Below, in pieces: positions 54,755-63,368 of a stretch of DNA of 64,000 nucleotides. This DNA is from Roseiarcus sp963761435 (lineage in GTDB: Bacteria; Pseudomonadota; Alphaproteobacteria; Rhizobiales; Beijerinckiaceae), in NCBI GenBank assembly GCA_963761435.1, contig CAVXHJ010000006.1, positions 82,966-146,965 of the forward strand, read 5' to 3'. The position numbers and the translations under genes are program-made. The notes below the pieces were generated by a model. That model worked only from the letters and a program-made list of their open reading frames with translations, searched no databases and was not told the DNA's origin. Within the stretch, counting starts at the first letter, position 1, and each line of letters starts with the position of its first letter.

Positions 54755-56327
54755 TCAGAGCGGGCTCCAGGCCCGAACCTCAGAAGCCTCAATTGCATTG
54801 GCTTCGGAAGCCTCAGCTGTCTCTCCGCTCGCAAAGATCTCTCGGTACACGTCCTCGCCGAAACTTGTGCCGAGCGGTTCGCCTTCGACCAGTTTGAACG
54901 TCCGCCGTCCGTCTTCCTGCCTGTCGGCTCGCAAGAACAGCGCCGAGTTCGAGCTGCTTCTCGTAAATGCCGTGGGCGAAATCGTACTGATGGCTGATGA
55001 AGACGATCTTGTTCGGCCTTTCCAACAGGGCGGAGACGATTTGCCGGGCGATTTCAGATCCCTCGCGTTCATTGGTTGCGGCAAACAACTCGTTGAACAG
55101 GATCAGCGCGCGGGGCGTGACGATGGTGGCGATGTCGTTCATGCGGCTCAACTCCTCGTCGAACTTGCCGCTCTTCATCGTCGCGTCCTCTTCGTGCTTG
55201 AAATGGGTGAACACCCCGTCGACGACGTTGAGCTCAAGGCTCGCGGCGGGCGCGAACATGCCCGATTGCGACATCAGTTGCGCGAGCCCAAAGCTTCTCA
55301 GGAACGTCGTCTTGCCGCCTTGGTTGGCGCCGGTGACAATGATCAGGCTCTTGCCGTCCGCGTTGATGTCGTTGCCGACCGGGCGCTTATTGGCGGTCAG
55401 CGCCAGGCAGACCTCGTAGAGATCCCTGCTGGAGAAGCGAGGGGCGCCGGGTCCGGTCGCCGAGGGAAACGTAAATGGCGCCCCGAGTTCGAGGAGGCGT
55501 TGATGCAGGTTGAGGCAGCCGACGTAGAACGCCAGTTCGGTTTGCAGCATCTTGAAGAAGGCGCCCATATGCTCGGCGCTCTTGGCGAGGGCGTCGGCGG
55601 CGAGCCCCAGGCCCCGATCCCTCAGTTCGCCCATCGCTTGCGCGCCGGCCTCGTCTCTTGGAGCGAGGTAAAGACTGTAACTCTCGGGGCGCTCCTCGAA
55701 GACGGCCCGCCAGGCGCGGGTGAACCAGTTGCCCGGGTCCCTGAGCGGCCGCCGCAGGACGTAGTCCACGCCCTTGACCCCCTTGCCCAGCTCCGCGCTG
55801 ACCACAATGGTTCGAAACTTGAGCCGATTCAAATGTCTGTCGATGACCGCGAAATAGTCGTCGTCGAGCTCGCGCGCGAGCATCGCGAACAGATTTGAGA
55901 ACGCTTCCGACTTGAATTGGGTGGAATGCCGGTCCGCCACCGTCCGCAAGCGCTTCAGCACGTCGACGAAAGCGACCATCCGCTGGACCGAAGTGTCGAG
56001 CAGGCCGGAGGGATACTCCCGAAACGTCGCCCATATCTTCTTCTGCCGCTGCGCCGATTCGACCGCGAGACCGTAAAGCTTACGCACGATCTCGGGATTG
56101 CTCAGACAATCCTTAAGCGCCGCCTGCCGATAGTCGATCACGGCGACGTCGTTGAAGACGCTGGTCAGAATCGCCTTCTTCGCCACCTCGAGGACGAGCG
56201 GATCGTTGGCAGCCATGACCGTGAACAGGGTGTCCAGCTCGAGGTTCTTGGCAAGAACGGCCTCGTTGGCGGGCAAAGCGCGTTCGAGATCGAAATCGCG
56301 GTCCCGGTGCATGAGAAACGCTTTCAT
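54755..56327 (-). CDS. MutS-core ATPase, second of a tandem pair (frameshifted near its end)
   Basis: About 523 residues after correction. A helical lever/clamp region (about 1-330) leads to the MutS ABC-type ATPase domain with Walker A G-A-N-Q-G-G-K-T-T, Walker B A-L-I-L-F-N-E-L-F-A and the switch I-V-F-I-S-H-Q-Y-D-F-A-H. The mismatch-binding and connector domains of true MutS are missing. Near 54947 an extra base breaks the frame: after K-Q-L-E the corrected reading is S-A-L-F-L-R-A-D-R-Q-E-D-G-R-R-T-F-K. ATG 56327 overlaps the stop of the upstream MutS-like gene (56324-56327), so the pair is coupled and may form a heterodimer. Confidence 0.85.
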
Positions 56328-57859
56328 GACGGCAACCTTTCCCGCAACTGGGCATAGGTAAGGCCATATTTTTCGGCGACCGAAATGGCGTAAGCCAGGC
56401 CGTCGGGCGGACGCCGCACGACCTTGAAGGTGCGCTCGGCGACGTTGCCGGGTTTGACCATGCTCCCCATGCTGACCGAGGTCTTGCTGAGCGCGGCCAA
56501 CTCGTCGATGAAGGTGACGCAGACGCACAGCGCGTCGAGAGCGATGATCTTGGTCAGGATCCTTGTGCTGAGGAAGATCGCGTCCTTAAGGCTGGTCGAG
56601 TTGAACACTTCGTTGAGAATGATGATGCTGTCCGATGTCGCCTCTCCCAGCGTCTTGTGAAGCCGGAACAGGTCGTCGTGCAATTTGCCGCGCAGATTGT
56701 GAACGTCCTCCTCCTTCTCGAAATGGGTGAACATCTTGTCGAACAGGAATAGGCGGGCTTCGGTTCCCGGAACCGGACAACCGATCGCGGCGAGATGATG
56801 CATAAGACCGAAGGTCCGTGCGAATGTCGTCTTGCCGCCCTGATTGGGCCCCGAGACGACGATGATTCGCTCCCGTCCGTCGAGAAAAAAATCGTTGGTC
56901 ACCACCGGTAGCTTTTGATCGACAAGCAATTTAGCCAGCGCAAGGTCATAGGCATTCATGACCCTGATTTCCTTGGTTTCCGCTGACACAAGCGGATAGC
57001 AAAACGCCAATCCCGCGCTGCTGATACGGCGTGTATGGGCGATGGTGGCGACATAGAACTGGACCTCCCGATCGAACCGCAGGATCGTCCGGTCAAAGAA
57101 GCTGCTGCTTCGGGCGGAGAAGTCGTCGAGCTCCGCGAATATCGCCGGATTGAGCCTCGCGACGCGATCGAGGATTCCCGCCTCGATGTGGTTCATCTGC
57201 TCAAAGTTCATGAACTTGAAAATGTGGTCGGCGGCAGAGCCCTGTTTGAACTTCTCGAAATCCGCCTGAATTTCGGCCCCGTAGTCGGGTTCGTCATGAT
57301 AGCCCGAGACGGTGATCACGCCGTCGCCGATGAGCAGCGTATAGCGAATGGAGCAAAGTCTCGCGGTAACTGTCGCGATCTCTTTCAACAATTGTTGAAA
57401 GGCCGGGGAGCCGACGTAGCCGTCGAGAAAGGCGAAGAAGCCGGCAAGCCCCGGCGAGGAGGGCGGCGCCGCGCGAAGATCGGACAGCAGGTGCTCGACG
57501 CACTTACAATAGAGCGTGACGGCGTCGAGCAGCCAAGCCTCCTTCTGGTATTTGTAGTGCAGCTTGCCCGCCTGGGTGAGGTGTTCCCGCACCGATCTCA
57601 TCGTGTCCGCGAACCTCGTCACCGCGTCATAGCGCGCGTGGTTCTCGAGGTCGCGCATCGCCTCCTGGCGGTATTCCACGGCTTCGCGCGACTTGAGCGG
57701 CTCGTGGAAAAACGGCGCCAGCTTGTATTCCTCCTTGCCGGAGGTGATCGAGGCGACGATCTGGTCAAGGTTGAGGTCGGCGAAATAGGCCGGCGCTTCG
57801 GACATCTCCGCCCTCGTATCATCCTGCAACGACGGATTGAGGATGCTGAGGAAGGTCAT
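56324..57859 (-). CDS. MutS-core ATPase, first of a tandem pair
   Basis: 511 residues with no frameshift. The N-terminal part is helical (domain III-like, about 1-330), then the ATPase domain: Walker A G-P-N-Q-G-G-K-T-T, Walker B S-I-I-I-L-N-E-V-F-N-S-T-S, and T-F-I-D-E-L-A-A-L-S. It ends with M-V-K-P-G-N-V-A-E-R-T-F-K-V-V-R-R-P-P-D-G-L-A. It lacks mismatch-recognition domain I and the nuclease Smr domain of MutS2. Family knowledge: MutS ATPases act as dimers that clamp DNA; a pair of different, coupled subunits without domain I is unusual. The role is unknown. Confidence 0.88.
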   Translation of the reverse strand: MTFLSILNPSLQDDTRAEMSEAPAYFADLNLDQIVASITSGKEEYKLAPFFHEPLKSREAVEYRQEAMRDLENHARYDAVTRFADTMRSVREHLTQAGKLHYKYQKEAWLLDAVTLYCKCVEHLLSDLRAAPPSSPGLAGFFAFLDGYVGSPAFQQLLKEIATVTARLCSIRYTLLIGDGVITVSGYHDEPDYGAEIQADFEKFKQGSAADHIFKFMNFEQMNHIEAGILDRVARLNPAIFAELDDFSARSSSFFDRTILRFDREVQFYVATIAHTRRISSAGLAFCYPLVSAETKEIRVMNAYDLALAKLLVDQKLPVVTNDFFLDGRERIIVVSGPNQGGKTTFARTFGLMHHLAAIGCPVPGTEARLFLFDKMFTHFEKEEDVHNLRGKLHDDLFRLHKTLGEATSDSIIILNEVFNSTSLKDAIFLSTRILTKIIALDALCVCVTFIDELAALSKTSVSMGSMVKPGNVAERTFKVVRRPPDGLAYAISVAEKYGLTYAQLRERLPS

Positions 57860-58065
57860 GGCCGGAAGTCTCCGGCCGCGGAAGGAGTTCGATCCGCAAC
57901 CCGCGCCGTGTCGCGCCGGTCGAGCCGACCAACGCCGCTTGGTCTGTCTTTGATTTTGCTATGGGAGCCGGCGAATTCCGATGTTGTCGCGCCGGGCGCG
58001 TGCAATGACACGCGATCTTTGACGGCAACCATGCACACTCCCCCACTTCGTCAAAAGACGTTCGG

Positions 58066-58743
58066 AGGAGTCATCAGCCCACAGGCGCCTAAGGCGAACT
58101 CCATCGCCTACCGGGACACGTCACAAACCCTGTCCCCGGTGGAAGTACCAAGCGAAGAATTAGAATTCCAGAGGGCTTTGTCAAGGTCTGGCGGTCCGAA
58201 CTGGCGCGTCAATCGCCGCGTCAGTCGTCGCCGCGACCCTCGCCAGACCCTATAAACGCGCAACCGCCAAGAACGCCGCCGAATTCCTGGAGCGCGTGCG
58301 CGCGAAAAATGCCCGATCCCGTCAGAGCCATTCAAATCGACGGCGGGTCGGAGTTCATGGCCGAGTTCGAGCAGGCCTGCGCCGACGCCAAAATCCCCCT
58401 CTACCTGCTCCCGCCCCGATCGCCCAAGCTCAACGGAGCCGTCGAACGGTGCAACGGAGCCTGGCGGTATGAGTTCTACGCCTGCTCCGACCTGCCCCTC
58501 GACATCAACAAAATCGCCGAACGCCTCGAGGCCTTCCAAAACCTCTACAACAACCACAGACCCCACGGCGCCCTTGCCGCAATGACCCCGGCAAAGCGCC
58601 TCTCAATCGGCCGAGCCAGCCAAACCCCGCCGTTTCATATGTCCTGATCCCGGACAGCGACTTGACAAGATGCGCCGGTAAGCCCAACGTCGCGGATGGC
58701 GATGGAGTTCGCCATTTAATTGCCCTCGGGGCTGATGACTCCT
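58066..58743. mobile_element. Decayed insertion sequence with ~45-base imperfect terminal inverted repeats
   Basis: The left end (58066-58108) holds AGGAGTCATCAGCCC and GGCGAACTCCATCGCC; the right end (58698-58743) holds the exact reverse complements of both blocks, separated by 12 and 15 bases respectively. Between them is a broken transposase gene. At under 0.7 kb the element is too short to be complete, so it has lost its interior. It ends 34 bases before the first hyf-like gene and starts ~200 bases from the MutS-like pair. Confidence 0.72.
58222..58647 (+). pseudogene. C-terminal half of an integrase-core (DDE) transposase, frameshifted
   Basis: The reading Y-K-R-A-T-A-K-N-A-A-E-F-L-E-R-V-R-A-K, then after one extra A (near 58310) M-P-D-P-V-R-A-I-Q-I-D-G-G-S-E-F-M, then P-P-R-S-P-K-L-N-G-A-V-E-R-C-N-G-A-W and H-R-P-H-G-A-L. 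These are the second Asp and the Glu of the rve integrase core. The helix-turn-helix and first Asp are absent. It resembles IS481-type transposases. Confidence 0.82.
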
Positions 58744-58776
58744 GTCCGGCCAGTTTGGCAGACGGAGAGTTGCGCC

Positions 58777-59724
58777 TTGACCGTGCGGGATATCCTCCTT
58801 CAGGTCGCCCAGGTTCTTGCGACGCTGTTGCTTGCCCCTCTGCTTCAGGGGGTCATCCTACAGTTCGAAGAGCGGGTGCAGCGAGGCCAGGGGCCCGGCG
58901 TCTTCCAGCCATACCGCGACCTCTGGAAGCTCTTCCACAAGCAGATTGTCGCCCCGGAAACCGCGTCGTGGCTCTATTGGGCGGCGCCGGTCGTGGCCTT
59001 CACCACGACGCTCACAGTTCCAATTCTCATTCCCGTTCTGACCAACTATCCGCTGCCGCTCTCGGACATGGGGGACATTCTTGGCGGCGGGCTGATCCTG
59101 ACGCTTGGTTCGTTCATGATCACGTTGGCCGGCCTCGACACCCGCAGCGCCTACGGCGGCATTGGATCGAGCCGCGCCGTCATGGTCACGATTCTGGCGG
59201 AGCCGACGCTGATCCTCGTCTTCGTCGGAATTACGCTTCTGGCGAAAGCGATGCTGCCGTTCGTCGTCAACCATTTGCTTGTCGCCGAGCCGTCAATTTA
59301 TTGGGGACCGACGCATCTCTTCCTGGTGGCGGCGTTCTTTGTCCTTCTTCTGGCGGAGACCGATCGGCTGCCGATCCATTCCAGCACGCATATCGAGATT
59401 TACATGATCGATGAGGCCCGAATCCTCGAATATTCGGGGCCGATGCTTGCGATTCTGAAGTGGGCGTCGATGATGAAGCAATTCATCCTCTACACGATCT
59501 TCTGCAACGTGCTGCTGTTCCCCTGGGGCCTGTCTTACGAGGGAACGGCCCTTGGGATCGTTGGATCGATCACCGCGCTTCTGCTTAAGTTTCTCGCGGT
59601 CGCTTGCGTCGTCGTCATTGTCGAGACTGTCCAATCCCGGCTCCGATTCTATCGGTATCAGGAGCCGCTTGCCGCCTCGTTTCTGCTCGCGGTCCTTGCG
59701 ATCGTGAGCACGCAGCTGACGTGA
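58777..59724 (+). CDS. hyfC: Hydrogenase-4-type membrane subunit HyfC-like (NuoH homologue)
   Basis: About 315 residues, an eight-helix membrane protein homologous to NuoH/HycD, which forms the link between the soluble arm and the ion-pumping subunits. Motifs include G-P-G-V-F-Q-P-Y-R-D-L-W-K-L-F-H-K and A-E-T-D-R-L-P-I (the usual E-x-x-R-x-P). TTG 58777 behind GGAGAG is preferred: an upstream ATG at 58720 lies inside the insertion sequence end. First surviving gene of the operon; hyfB, which normally precedes it, is missing. Confidence 0.92.
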   Translation: MTVRDILLQVAQVLATLLLAPLLQGVILQFEERVQRGQGPGVFQPYRDLWKLFHKQIVAPETASWLYWAAPVVAFTTTLTVPILIPVLTNYPLPLSDMGDILGGGLILTLGSFMITLAGLDTRSAYGGIGSSRAVMVTILAEPTLILVFVGITLLAKAMLPFVVNHLLVAEPSIYWGPTHLFLVAAFFVLLLAETDRLPIHSSTHIEIYMIDEARILEYSGPMLAILKWASMMKQFILYTIFCNVLLFPWGLSYEGTALGIVGSITALLLKFLAVACVVVIVETVQSRLRFYRYQEPLAASFLLAVLAIVSTQLT

Positions 59725-59728
59725 TCCC

Positions 59729-60409
59729 ATGTTGGCGGCACATCTCGCCCCTCTTCCCGCTTCGCTGTTCGGCCTGGTTGCGATCGGCAGCCTTCTTCTC
59801 TCGTTCGTAATGCTCGGATCGCGATGGCTGCGGCACTATCTGTTCGCCTTCGCCGCGCAATCGTGGCTCATCGCAATACTGTCGGCCGCCGTCGGATTCT
59901 ATGGGAACTACCCCGAGCTTTACATCGTCGCCATCCTGACGGCGGCTTTCCGCGGGATGCTGCTTCCCTACCTGATCTTCCGAATCATCCGCCGGCTCGA
60001 GATCAGTCGCGAAGTTCACGTGATCCTGCAGGCGAGCTCGAGCCTGGTCATTGGCGCCTTCGCCGTCATCTTTGCCCTTGCGGTCTCCTATCGCATTGGA
60101 GCGGCGCTCGATCTCGTCGGCACGATCGCGGTGCTAGCGCTGACGGTCATGCTTTCGATGAAGCTGATTGGCTTCCTGATGCTCTCGGTCCGGCACGAGG
60201 CGATCAGCCAGATCCTCGGCCTGCTCGTGCTGGAGAATGGCGTCTTCCTCGGCGCGCAGATCCTGGTGCCGGGCATGCCGCTCCTGATTGAGATCGTCAT
60301 CCTGTTTGATCTCTTGATCGTCGTCGCCTGCTTCGGCGTCCTGGTCCGGTACCTGTTGACCCATGTGGGAACGACGAGTTCGCTCCAACTCAAGCGCCTG
60401 GTAGGCTGA
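59729..60409 (+). CDS. hyfE: Hydrogenase-4-type membrane subunit HyfE-like
   Basis: 226 residues with about seven hydrophobic helices. HyfE is a small membrane subunit specific to hydrogenase-4/formate hydrogenlyase-type and related complexes; its second half resembles NuoK (V-L-E-N-G-V-F-L-G-A-Q). It starts four bases after hyfC, and its last base is the first base of the hyfF ATG. Confidence 0.92.
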   Translation: MLAAHLAPLPASLFGLVAIGSLLLSFVMLGSRWLRHYLFAFAAQSWLIAILSAAVGFYGNYPELYIVAILTAAFRGMLLPYLIFRIIRRLEISREVHVILQASSSLVIGAFAVIFALAVSYRIGAALDLVGTIAVLALTVMLSMKLIGFLMLSVRHEAISQILGLLVLENGVFLGAQILVPGMPLLIEIVILFDLLIVVACFGVLVRYLLTHVGTTSSLQLKRLVG

Positions 60410-61893
60410 TGTCCGCGATCGCGCCGCTCACACTCGCGATGACGCTAGCGCCCGCCGCTGGGATCGTCCTCATCGCGCTGATCAATCGCCCGCGGGCCGC
60501 GGAGACGATCAACCTCGTCGCGAGCGCCATCTCGCTTCTCTCGATCCTCTGCATCGTGACTCTCGCACCGAGCGGAAGATTCTTGTTCTGGGGCGGCTAC
60601 GTGATTGTCGACGGCCTCGGCGCCTGGGCAATACTCTGTGCCGCAATCGTCTACTTTCTCGCCTCGGTCTATGCGATCGGCTACATGCGCCTCCTCGGAG
60701 AAACGGATCGCCTTCCTTACTTCTACGCGCTGTTTGCAGGATTCGGCCTCACCACGCTGCTCGGACCCCTGATGAACAACGCGGGCCTTTACTGGATCGC
60801 GATCGAGCTGACGACGCTGGTCAGCACTTTCCTCGTCGCCTTTGAGCGCGAAGCGTCAAGCATCGAGGCTGCCTGGAAATACATCATCGTCGTTTCGGCC
60901 GGGATCAGCCTGGCGCTGCTAGGGACGATCCTGTTCTATTGGAGTGGGACATTCGTCCTCGGCCCCACCTACGACATGACCTGGGACGCGCTGCGGCAGG
61001 CTGCGCCGCATCTCAACCCCGCGCTGGTCACCCTGTCATTCCTCCTGGTTCTTATCGGCTTCGGAACGAAGGCCGGTCTCGCGCCGATGCACACCTGGCT
61101 CCCGGACGCCCATAGCGAAGGCCCCGCTCCCGTCTCGGCCCTATTGTCGGGCGCGCTGCTCAACACCGCAATGGTGGGCATCGTGCGTTATCTGGCCGTT
61201 GCGGACGCCGCGGGAATCGCTGCGATGGCGCGCGGAACGCTCCTCGCGCTCGGCGGATTCTCGCTTTTCGTCGCCGCTCTCTTCATTGTCCGCCAGACTG
61301 CCATCAAACGGTTGATGGCCTATTCCAGCATCGAGCACATGGGCGTGATTGCGCTTGGGTTTGGGTTCGGCGGTCCCTTCGGGATCGCCGGGGCGCTCTA
61401 TCACATGCTGAACCACTCGCTGAACAAATCGGCGATGTTCTTCGGCGCCGGCAGCATGATGCGCGCATACGGAACCAGGCGAATCCGCGGCATTCGCTCG
61501 GTTATCCTGCACTATCCGGTGGTGGGGGGTTTGTGGCTGGCCGGAGCGGTCGCCATCACCGGGGCTCCCCCTTTCGCGCTGTTCCTGAGCGAATTGACGA
61601 TCATCCGAGCAGGTCTTATCCGGTCCGAGTATTTCCTGGTCGGGCTCATCGCCGTGCTTCTCGTCGTCATCTTCGTTGGATTCCTGAATCATTTCAGGAA
61701 AATGTACTTCGAAGACGGCCGCAGCGAGCGAAAGGCCATGCCACCGGTCAGTCTGTGGTGCGTCGCCCCGATGTGGCTCGCGATCACGCCGCTGTTCATC
61801 ATGGGCCTCTGGTGGCCGCAAGCCCTGTGGGAGCATTTCCTCGCCATTGCCGGCTCGCTGGCGACGTCCGCGCCGGCGGGGACAGCGCCATGA
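60409..61893 (+). CDS. hyfF: Hydrogenase-4-type antiporter-like subunit HyfF-like (NuoN/M/L homologue)
   Basis: 494 residues, about fourteen helices, an Mrp-antiporter-like proton channel. The conserved helix-7/8 lysine region (G-F-G-T-K-A-G-L-A-P-M-H-T-W-L-P-D-A-H) and the broken-helix L-M-A-Y-S-S-I-E-H-M-G are complete, so proton or sodium pumping is plausible. Its stop overlaps the hyfG ATG (61890-61893). Confidence 0.94.
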   Translation: MSAIAPLTLAMTLAPAAGIVLIALINRPRAAETINLVASAISLLSILCIVTLAPSGRFLFWGGYVIVDGLGAWAILCAAIVYFLASVYAIGYMRLLGETDRLPYFYALFAGFGLTTLLGPLMNNAGLYWIAIELTTLVSTFLVAFEREASSIEAAWKYIIVVSAGISLALLGTILFYWSGTFVLGPTYDMTWDALRQAAPHLNPALVTLSFLLVLIGFGTKAGLAPMHTWLPDAHSEGPAPVSALLSGALLNTAMVGIVRYLAVADAAGIAAMARGTLLALGGFSLFVAALFIVRQTAIKRLMAYSSIEHMGVIALGFGFGGPFGIAGALYHMLNHSLNKSAMFFGAGSMMRAYGTRRIRGIRSVILHYPVVGGLWLAGAVAITGAPPFALFLSELTIIRAGLIRSEYFLVGLIAVLLVVIFVGFLNHFRKMYFEDGRSERKAMPPVSLWCVAPMWLAITPLFIMGLWWPQALWEHFLAIAGSLATSAPAGTAP

Positions 61894-63359
61894 ACGGCGC
61901 CCGGTTGAAATCGGTCACCGCGGAGACCCTCGCGACTGAAGCTCAGAAGCTGCGTGATGCTGGCGGACGCATCCGGTTTGCCTACGCCTGGTCGCCCAAC
62001 ATCGACGAAGTCGAACTGCGCTATCTCGTGGCCGCGCCGAATCAGAGCGATTTCGAAATGTGGACGCTGAAGGCGGCGCGCAACGTTCCAAGCCTCGCTC
62101 GAACCTGGCCGACGCTTGGCTGGTATGAACGGGAGATCATGGATCTCAGCCCAGTTCGCTTCAACGATCATCCTGAGCCCTATCCGTTGGTGCTTCGCCC
62201 AGGGAGCTCCACGCAGCTCAACGGACACGATATCGCCGGCTCCCTGCCATCGACCGGCAGACTCCACTTGCCGGCGATCGACGCAACGGACGTCCAGCAA
62301 CTTCCCTTCGGGCCCATTCGCGCCGACGTGCTGGAGTCGGCGGAGTTCACGTTCTTCTATGTCGGCGAGCACATCATCCACTACCAGCCGAGTCTCTTCT
62401 TCAAACACCGCGGCATGGAAAAGCGCTTCGAAGGATGCCGGGCTGATCAGGCGGTCGTCATCGCCGAACGCGTCTCGGGAGTCGGGACTGTCGCCCACGC
62501 GCTCGCCTTTTGTGAGGCCGTCGAACGCGCGGCAAACTCCGAGGCTCCTGTTCGCGCCAGGGCTCTGCGGGTTTTGCTCGCTGAGCTCGAACGGCTCTAC
62601 AATCATCTCCACTACCTTGGACATCTGTGCCACACGACGACGCTGAAGGTCGGAGAGGCGCAAGGTAAGCTTCTCGAGGAGAAGGCCAAGCAGATCAACG
62701 CCCGGCTGACCGGAAGCCGCTTCCTTCGCAGCCTCCTCGTCCCCGGGGGGTTAAGACGGGACCTCGCGACGGGCGCGTGGCTCAGCGAGGCGCTCGAGGC
62801 GCTTCGGGTCGAATTTGTCGCCTATGTCGAGCGGCTCGAGGCCTCGGAAAGCCATCTCGATCGCCTCATCACGACAGGCCCGCTTTCGCGTCGCGTCGCA
62901 TTCGACGAAGGCGCGACCGGTCCAGTCGAGCGCGCCTCAGGCATCGACCGCGATCTGCGGCGCGAACATCCCTATGCGCACTACGCGGAACTCCCTCTCA
63001 CAGTGCCGACATTGGACGAAGGAGACGCTTATGCGCGCGAGCGAGTGCGGATTGCCGAAGTCGAAGCAGCCTTCGTTCTGTGCCAGCGCGTCCTGCTTCT
63101 CCTCGAACCGGGCGACATTCGGGCAGAGTGTATTCCTCCGCCCTTGTCCGAGGGTTTGGGGTGGGCTGAGAGCCCGCGCGGCGCGCTGTTCTACGTGGTC
63201 CATGTCGGGGCCGACGGGAGGCTGGCGCGAGTCAAAATCAAGTCGCCGTCATTTTCCAATTGGAAGGTCTTCCCCTTCACGGTGCACAATTCGAACATGA
63301 TGGACTATGCGATCAACGAAGCAAGCTTCGGCCTCACCGTGGCCGGCTGCGATCGTTAG
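61890..63359 (+). CDS. hyfG: Hydrogenase-like large subunit (HyfG/NuoCD homologue) lacking Ni ligands
   Basis: 489 residues: an N-terminal NuoC-like domain (about 1-120) fused to a NuoD/hydrogenase large-subunit domain. Where [NiFe] hydrogenases have C-G-I-C this protein has S196-G-V-G199 (A-E-R-V-S-G-V-G-T-V-A-H), and where they end in D-P-C-x-x-C it has G-L-T-V-A-G-C-D-R, aligning Thr and Gly with the two cysteines. All four Ni-binding cysteines are therefore absent, as in complex I NuoD and in Ehr complexes. The protein still looks intact and well conserved elsewhere, so it is not simply a decaying hydrogenase. It may serve as a quinone- or other substrate-binding module. Confidence 0.9.
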   Translation: MNGARLKSVTAETLATEAQKLRDAGGRIRFAYAWSPNIDEVELRYLVAAPNQSDFEMWTLKAARNVPSLARTWPTLGWYEREIMDLSPVRFNDHPEPYPLVLRPGSSTQLNGHDIAGSLPSTGRLHLPAIDATDVQQLPFGPIRADVLESAEFTFFYVGEHIIHYQPSLFFKHRGMEKRFEGCRADQAVVIAERVSGVGTVAHALAFCEAVERAANSEAPVRARALRVLLAELERLYNHLHYLGHLCHTTTLKVGEAQGKLLEEKAKQINARLTGSRFLRSLLVPGGLRRDLATGAWLSEALEALRVEFVAYVERLEASESHLDRLITTGPLSRRVAFDEGATGPVERASGIDRDLRREHPYAHYAELPLTVPTLDEGDAYARERVRIAEVEAAFVLCQRVLLLLEPGDIRAECIPPPLSEGLGWAESPRGALFYVVHVGADGRLARVKIKSPSFSNWKVFPFTVHNSNMMDYAINEASFGLTVAGCDR

Positions 63360-63368
63360 GAGGCGTCC

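Noticed and set aside
14719..54950. Programmed ribosomal frameshifting as an explanation of the broken genes
   Set aside because: The sites share no slippery heptamer and are in unrelated housekeeping genes; single-base errors are simpler.
61890..63359. Calling hyfG a [NiFe] hydrogenase catalytic subunit
   Set aside because: All four Ni-ligand cysteines are missing, so hydrogen chemistry at a Ni-Fe centre is not supported.
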